Assembly: GCA_032718475.1 (NCBI GenBank)
Contig: JAUCBJ010000941.1
Span: 26,043 to 90,042 of the forward strand
Direction of reading: 5' to 3'
Source: Nemertoderma westbladi
Taxonomy: Eukaryota > Xenacoelomorpha > Nemertodermatida > Nemertodermatidae
DNA: 64,000 bases
In this document: in pieces, positions 57,756 to 64,000 of the stretch
How the letters are laid out: each line of letters begins with the position of its first letter
How positions within the stretch are numbered: position 1 is the stretch's first letter
The notes under the pieces: generated by a model
Seen by the model: only the letters and a program-made list of their open reading frames with translations
Told to the model about the DNA's origin: nothing
The model's database searches: none
Position numbers and translations under genes: made by a program

Positions 57756-58955
57756 TGCGAATTATTAACAATGTAGAATCATTAAGAATATTGCAAAACT
57801 TTACATTATTGTAATAATAGAACAGTTAGAAAACATCAAATTCTGCATCACCGTAAATTTTTAATACATAGAAATATTTTTTATGATTTATATACCATGA
57901 AGATCCCTATGAAGTATAATGGACATTCAAATATTTACAATGTTAAGTCAAAAACGTTTTCAAATATCGAACCTTGGAAAATTGACTGCTGAATATTTTA
58001 CATCTATTCTCTCTATTACTCTTTATTACATTTTACATCTATTCTATCAAATATACATAAATGTGTACTATTCAAGTCATGACATCCTAAGCCACGAAAC
58101 GAAAATTGGCATTTTAGTTTCGGACACATGACACAATTATATAACTCAAGTATTATAATTGAAAATGATTAATTTGAACTCGAATACATAGGATCCCTTT
58201 AATTAATATGTGTTGGTGGATGGTGTTTGCCCAAATTTAAGAAACATCCAGAAAATAAAAATTGAATCATTGCAACAGGTAAGCATAGACGTACAGAAGT
58301 CATCTTCATAGGGGGGCTGTAACAATCTCATATTTTAGCCACCCCCCCCCCCCCCCAACCCATTTTCGCCACAAAAAAAACATTCCCACATCCAATAAAA
58401 TTAACTTCCCCAAACCAAACAATTATTCAACATCTATCCCAAAAATTCCCTGTTCCTCAAACTAAAATCGGGGGATGTAACAATTCGTAGAAACACAAAT
58501 TAATACTGTAGTAAATAGACTGGATTAATAATAACAACACTTCTATAAACGAGGCGATATGACGTAGAGGTAAATGTACATTGAGAATAAACTATGATTG
58601 TTTAACGATTAAAAAAAACTGTATAAAAAAAGCCTATTTTTATTGGCTGCCAGCAACCAGGTGTAATATATATAAACTATATACATCTGATTAAGGGTTC
58701 CATTTGGTATCACCTTTTAAATTCTAATTGCAAGTGACTGTTTCATTTTATGTTGTCGATATTATATAGAAAATATATCAAATAAAACCACATGTTTTGA
58801 ATTGTTTTGGTGGAAATAGCTAGAACTATTTGATGCCGTTGTAAATCCATAATTCATATCTTTCTTTCATATCTGAAGTAATAATATATTATGCAATGCA
58901 GTATCTTTGTATGCGACCATGCCTATTATCATAGAATATGTATTCTAATTAGTAA
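57756..58955. repeat. Duplicated 5' flank of transporter copy 2
   Basis: Aligns with 47579-49030, lacking the roughly 240-bp segment present there and with a longer poly-C run (58343-58357). It contains the same GGGGGCTGTAACAAT leader hairpin. Confidence 0.88.
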
Positions 58956-58994
58956 TTACTATTAGTAATTAGTATTTATTCTAAATAATTCTGC

Positions 58995-59395
58995 AACCTG
59001 CACCTGGCAGCAGGGGTACAGGGCATGGCCCAGCAGATGAGCTGCACAGCCAATGCTGGGTCATGTGCGTCAGAGTAGATATGGGTGATGGGACTATATC
59101 TGACTCCACTGCGACACCCACCCTGTGGAATGGCAAACCAGGGTGTGGTATTTACCCCAAGAGCTGACTCGGAAAAAAAAGCACCCCCAACCCCCCACTA
59201 TGGATTACATTAGTAATGCGGAGGTCCGGCCACTTGAGGCCAGTGGAATTACCGGACACAATTGGCCTCACAGGCGTCAGTTATCTCCTGACCAGCTGCC
59301 TGTCTCACTCCCTACTGGAGAGAGAGCAGCCAACAATTCTGTGAGTCCCTTTCCTGATGACCTTTCTGGCCCAAGCCCTGGTGTAAAAGCTTTTG
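58995..59395 (+). mobile_element. LINE 5' region, plus orientation
   Basis: It begins GCAACCTGCACCTGGCAGCA and contains MDYISNAEVRPLEASGITGH, then LPTGERAANNS, in one frame from the ATG near 59201. It is an inverted copy of 54560-55020. No endonuclease follows, so it is a truncated fragment. Confidence 0.75.
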
Positions 59396-60900
59396 CGTAA
59401 TTAGCCGGTTATTTTCCCTTAAAGTACTCTGTAGTTGGTTTGCCAGGCATAAAAAGGCCGTGTCCTTGCTGTACTGGTGTTTTAGAGGACATAAAAGTCA
59501 TTTCTTATGTATTTTTACTGTATTTGTACTTTAGAGGACATAATCCACAATCTCGTGACGCAATAGCTGGATACTTTGAAAACAGTGTCGCTACCATGAC
59601 GACGGCTAGCAGCTGATATTGCCACGTCGACGTTTCTTTGTTTCTTTGTTCTCTCGTTGTTCAGGTTGACCAATCAGAGCGTTTGTTGTCTCTGTGTTGG
59701 AGGTATATACAGAAACTCAGTAGTTCAGTGTTATGTTTTTTGCCCAGAGCCTAAGAACCGGCTTTTGGCACCTCCGTGTTTTCAGTTTTTAGTCTTACAC
59801 TAGTAGGTTTAATTATAAGGGCATATATCCTTTAACTGACATACCGATCGAACTCATGGAATCACTGATCTGGGAATACACTGACTGCTGACAAACGGCT
59901 TTTAATAACTGCTGAAACTGCTAAAATTACCTGCTCAATCGATACTGTGTACTGCTATTTGTTGTCGGTTATTCATTATATTTGTTGATGAATTATTATA
60001 TTGGAATAACGAGAAATAACCCCGAAAACCCAATATTCTTGATATACCGAAGGTAAGAGAGAAAGGTTACCAATAACGATTGTGACTTATGTTAAAGTGG
60101 TTTGAAGTGAATCTAATGTTATTTGATAGACCCTACATGAGACAGTCTGTGTTCCTTTTATATGTGACTAAAATCAGTGAAGATTGGCAGATTAGTGTGC
60201 AGTATTGTGCAGCATTGTGTATGAGTGAGTCTGTTAAAGAAGCAATTCCTAAAGAATGCGCCATATATGTGAATTATAATTAAGCCATATCGTTGTGAGT
60301 AGTTTAAGTCATAACTCTGTTTATATAGATAAAGCGCCACGTCCTAAAGGAACTGTTAATATTCCCCGAAGGTGAATAATATTGTCAGAGATTATATAAT
60401 ACTGTCAGTCGAATAATACATTAGGCTTACATAGCAATAAAATTAAACCATCGAACCCAATCTCCCGGGAATATCCAGCAGGTGAATGATCGCGCACAGA
60501 TTGGTTTTGACTAGTGTAGTGAATCAAATATTTGTCATAGGCTAAAAAGCGATTTAATATCTAGAAGACATCCTAATTTGGCGGGTTAAACTGCCAAAGG
60601 TCTGAAAGCGCGAACATTAAAGGATATAGCTTCTGTATTGCAGTAGGCAATAAAGCTGAAGTACCGGCAACCGGTACCCAGTAGGCCTGACTACCTAACC
60701 ACCCGGACCGGTACCTACAGCAGTACAGGTACAGCAGTATTATTCGATTTTGATAATTATATACCGGTAGGCCTTAATAATTAATCAGGGAGGGCCCGCC
60801 CTGGTTTTTTATTGAGATTTTTACTTATTTCTGTCAAGTTTTATTTGTTTGTAGGCCAGTATTGAACAGAAGGCGTGTAAGCCTGATCAGATTGTACAGA
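59396..60900. other. Unassigned; possible element leader
   Basis: TTTTAGAGGACATAA occurs twice (about 59482 and 59532). A TATATA at 59704 followed by TTCAGTG near 59724 could be a core promoter in the plus direction, toward the ORF at 62785. No coding sequence is supported. Confidence 0.35.
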
Positions 60901-60901
60901 C

Positions 60902-61465
60902 AATTTGTAGGCTGAGCTGTTGTCTGATTGCTGTTAAGTCTGAACGGATTGCAGTGTGTGTAGATCACCTGTCCGATTAAGTACGGTTAGGAAGTAGGGG
61001 CAGCGAACGCTGTAAGGTAAACCCCCAACTAAAGAATAAGTCGCACTACTGGGTTAGAGCGCATACTCCCTAATCATTTCGGAGTCTGCATGTCCTGCAG
61101 TTTATTTAGGCTTGAGAGTAGTCTGCCATCGTTTGGTCTGTACTTTGTTTGTGTAAGTCTGTACGGGTAGCGTATAATTTTATTTAGATAATTTGTAGGC
61201 TGGATAGTTGTCTGGCTGTTATTAGGTCTGAACGGATTGCCGCGTGTGTAGATCATCTGTCCGATTAAGTACGGTTAGGCAGTAGGGGCAGCGAACGCTG
61301 TAAGGTAAACCCCCAACTAAAGAATAAGTCGCACTACTGGGTTAGAGCGCATACTCCCTAATCATTTCGGAGTCTGCATATACCGTAGTTTGTTTAGGCT
61401 TGATAGTAGTCTGTCAGTGTTCGGTCTGTATTTTGTTTGAGTAGTTTGTACGCGTAGCGTAATAT
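60902..61465. repeat. 288-bp direct duplication
   Basis: AATTTGTAGGCTG starts both copies (60902 and 61190). Within them a stretch around GTAGGGGCAGCGAACGCTGT and continuing through GCACTACTGGGTTAGAGCGC to GTCTGCAT (about 125 bp) is nearly identical. The more diverged remainder suggests uneven constraint or a recent partial conversion. Confidence 0.9.
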
Positions 61466-62784
61466 TTATTATTCAGAGTTTATGCGATTATCCGCAACAT
61501 TCATTCCCCAAGTTTGTTCCTACAATAATTGTGTTTGTTATACATACCGTTATAGTTAAATTAACCCCGGTACTACACGGGCTGTTTGGCGTAGGTAAAG
61601 ACTGGTGATTTTGTGCACCGGTTACTCCAGCAGATGCCGTGGTTCTTTTAGCTGTTCAAGTATATTTAACTACTGATTATCTGTTGTACAAGTACTCGTA
61701 CCTAATTTAGGGTTTAGTGTACAGTGCTTTCCGAAAGTAATTAGTGTAGGCATTATATTTGTGTTGTAAAGTGGTTGATAGGCACGTTCGATTAGCTCTA
61801 TTAACTTCTAGGTAGGAACACTCCGTGATACATAACGTAGAACCTATAGCGATACGGCTATAGGTCGTCAGGCGGTGGTATTTTCCTATCTGGACAACGC
61901 AGTGTATTTACTACTACTTATTATTTCAAATACCGTAGTACCCTGTCCGTTGTAATAACCAGAATTCTAACCCTTTGTTAGGCTGGTTTGTAGACTTCTT
62001 GTAAAATTACCCTAAAAATTCGTATTTTGTGTTTTTTGTAAATTTTTGTGTTTATTTAGAGATTGTAATCTCACCCGAATTGTACGTAATTTGTAGTATT
62101 AAGTAACTTAGGTAAATTAGAATTATTTGTTTTAGTGTCTTATAAGTAACACTTCATTGAAAGCGCACCGCTTTGTGTAGTGATTACCCCCCAGAAATAA
62201 TAACATTTATTTCAAACATTGACAAAACCCATTAAAACGGGTATATATATATTATAAATCAAATCTAACGATTTATAAATAGTAGGCCTACCATATAACA
62301 ATTAGGTCTCAATATCAGTTGGACTACTGCTTCAATAACGGTAATAAAGTAAGTTAAAGCAACCAAGTAACCCTAAAGTTCAGAAATTCAATTATTCTAA
62401 AATAATTGACATACCGGTATTTACGATAGGCCTATTATCTTTATTTCTGTAAATTTTAGGCTTACATTATACCAGTACTTGTAATTAATTCTAGTCCAGA
62501 ATTATATATACTATAAACTGTAAGCTGTGTACCGGTATTCCCGATAGGCCTATTATATATTTATATATACTTGTGCTAAAATTATACCGGTATTCTGCGA
62601 TAAACCTAGTCTGTAATAATACTTATATATACTATAAGCATACCGGTATTCTAATATATTATATATACCACGCTGCGTTGAGTAGCAGTACCGGTAATTA
62701 ATTACTAGGCTAGCAGTTAATACTGAATTACTAGACTTGCTCAGACTGTAATACAGCAGTAGACATTCAACGGTATACATAGTC
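61466..62784. other. Long AT-rich leader before the terminal ORF
   Basis: No ORF supported. The motifs ACCGGTA and TAGGCCTA recur (for example near 62415, 62530, 62640 and 62690), several times as ATACCGGTATTC. They look like a degenerate dispersed motif. Confidence 0.5.
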
Positions 62785-64000
62785 ATGTCTGATACTAAGC
62801 AGAACCTGTCAGACAGTTTATTAGATGTAACTATCTGCGACTCAGATAGAGACGTACAACCGTCTGGTCGTAATTTCAGTTCACCTCCCACTGTGAGGAA
62901 AGTCATCCCTCCAGTAGTAATAAAAGAACCTAGGCTAGTCCAACATCGTAGGTCTATCATAGGCACCCGAGCTCAGGTCAAGCGGGACCAAGAAGCAGCG
63001 GAACAGCAACAACCCGCTAGTCAAGAACTTATTCCTCAGCGGCCCAGCAGCTCCAGTAGTGAGGATACTGTAGAGCTGACACCCGAGCGCGGAGCAGAGA
63101 TGACGGATGCGGTTTATACGGATCCCCTTCTCATCCTTCCTGCAGCCGTACTCACTAGGTTATTGATCGCGGTGGAAGAACACCAGATCGATTGGGCGAG
63201 AAGTCAACGGTCAACTAGAGATAGTTATGCGGGATACACGAGTGAAGAACTGAAGTCTATTGTCGAGTCGCAATGGAACTTCCCCGGACCCGGACTCCCG
63301 TTTGATTTATCAGAAGCTGCCTGGGAAGACATACACCGGATGGGAGTAGCCAAGGAAACCATCGATCCAGCTGTGTGGAAGAGGTCCGCAGCCGGATACG
63401 CACAGGGATTCTTCAGCTCTATAGAGCGATTAAAAGAACAACTGTTTCAACAACCTCAAGGACCTCAAGAGCAGGGATTGCTGCTTTATCAAGTTAGAGA
63501 AAGAATTCTACGAATCAGGCTAATATTATTGGCCTTTGAGGAGGCTTCTAAACGAAGGCAAGACACGTCGTTGCAAGTTGCCGTAAAGACTTGGTTTCAA
63601 CGGGTGAGTCTCCAGGTTCAAGGAACAGCTCAGTGGAAAGCTCAGCTAGAGGAGCGCTCAACCCATGGAGAATCAACAGACGCTACTTTTTCCCAAGTGG
63701 AAAGTGAAGCGACGGCAGAGAAACCGCATAAGAGGGATGCCATTGACATCTATCTGTCAGACTATCAACGTTTTTTAGGTGATGACGAGTTGAGGAGAAG
63801 GTTAGAGGGACTTAGCCCTAATAGTGAAGGAACCAAGCTTGTGTTGGATGCCATCGATGTGGAAATGAGGGCTGCGAATCAGGCTAAATTCGATGAACAA
63901 CTCCGCATCACACGAGTTCAAGAAGAACAAGTAAAGAAAAAACGTATAGAAGACAGAAAGAAAGCAGCAGTGGTAGCTGCAGAAGCAGAAAGAAAGGCGG
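62785..64000 (+). CDS. GC-rich ORF of unknown function, truncated by window end
   Basis: The frame starts at ATG (MSDTKQNLSDSLLDVTICD) and stays open for 405 codons to the last base. The first 110 residues are polar and low-complexity (Q, S, P, E). Residues near 115-260 are predicted helical, with WARSQRSTRDSYAGYTSEEL and AGYAQGFFSSIERLKEQL. The visible end (from about 365) is a charged coiled-coil-like stretch (RVQEEQVKKKRIEDRKKAAV). I recognise no domain. Its base composition contrasts with the AT-rich leader, as for the exonuclease/zinc-knuckle ORF at 38.7 kb. It could be a gag-like first ORF of an unrecognised retroelement or a host gene. Confidence 0.65.
   Translation, partial: MSDTKQNLSDSLLDVTICDSDRDVQPSGRNFSSPPTVRKVIPPVVIKEPRLVQHRRSIIGTRAQVKRDQEAAEQQQPASQELIPQRPSSSSSEDTVELTPERGAEMTDAVYTDPLLILPAAVLTRLLIAVEEHQIDWARSQRSTRDSYAGYTSEELKSIVESQWNFPGPGLPFDLSEAAWEDIHRMGVAKETIDPAVWKRSAAGYAQGFFSSIERLKEQLFQQPQGPQEQGLLLYQVRERILRIRLILLAFEEASKRRQDTSLQVAVKTWFQRVSLQVQGTAQWKAQLEERSTHGESTDATFSQVESEATAEKPHKRDAIDIYLSDYQRFLGDDELRRRLEGLSPNSEGTKLVLDAIDVEMRAANQAKFDEQLRITRVQEEQVKKKRIEDRKKAAVVAAEAERKA

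Overview
This is animal nuclear DNA, most likely from an invertebrate. Genes are split by GT-AG introns, the background is AT-rich, and invertebrate-type retroelements (Ty3/gypsy, BEL/Pao, LINEs, tRNA-derived SINEs) and DNA-transposon relics are dense. The motifs TAGGCCTA and ACCGGTA recur, but I cannot name the phylum. The standard code fits every gene read.

Layout. (1) 2331-15723, minus strand: seven exons of an alpha-type nicotinic acetylcholine receptor subunit, with the 5' exon and the TM4 exon missing. Its introns hold three unrelated minisatellites of 12, 31 and 54-55 bp, plus LINE debris and a foldback element. (2) 17097-20470, minus: a complete four-exon gene for a small secreted C-type lectin-like protein. 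(3) 20.9-23.6 kb: a hAT-like relic with a 42-bp repeat, three tRNA-derived SINEs and a LINE fragment. (4) 23.77-27.3 kb: a 22-bp minisatellite. (5) 27.8-35.2 kb: a decayed Ty3/gypsy element whose pol 3' end holds about 6 kb of a 48-bp repeat. (6) 35945-38346: a foldback element with arms of about 566 bp, a GGAAAA target duplication, and nested integrase and LINE pieces. (7) 38.7-42.2 kb, plus: a large intronless GC-rich ORF with an apparent DEDDy-type exonuclease domain and three CCHC knuckles, carrying a repeated long palindrome. (8) 44861-45697: a TIR element. (9) 46.2-49.0 and 56.4-58.96 kb, minus: two copies of an intronless SLC18B1-like MFS transporter, with a tract of about 710 bp without visible differences inside more diverged surroundings. 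(10) Between and around them: a piggyBac-like TTAA element, a 19-bp repeat, a SINE, a BEL/Pao gag relic, LINE 5' pieces and a GIY-YIG-like fragment. (11) 60.9-64.0 kb: a 288-bp direct duplication, then a GC-rich ORF that runs off the window.

Host genes supported here are the receptor subunit, the lectin-like gene and the two transporters. They show no shared pathway. The intronless ORFs at 38.7-42.2 kb and 62.8 kb onward are the least explained coding sequences and may belong to mobile elements. Roughly a quarter of the window is satellite DNA in several unrelated families. The long ORFs in those arrays come from stop-free repeat units, and I do not call them genes.
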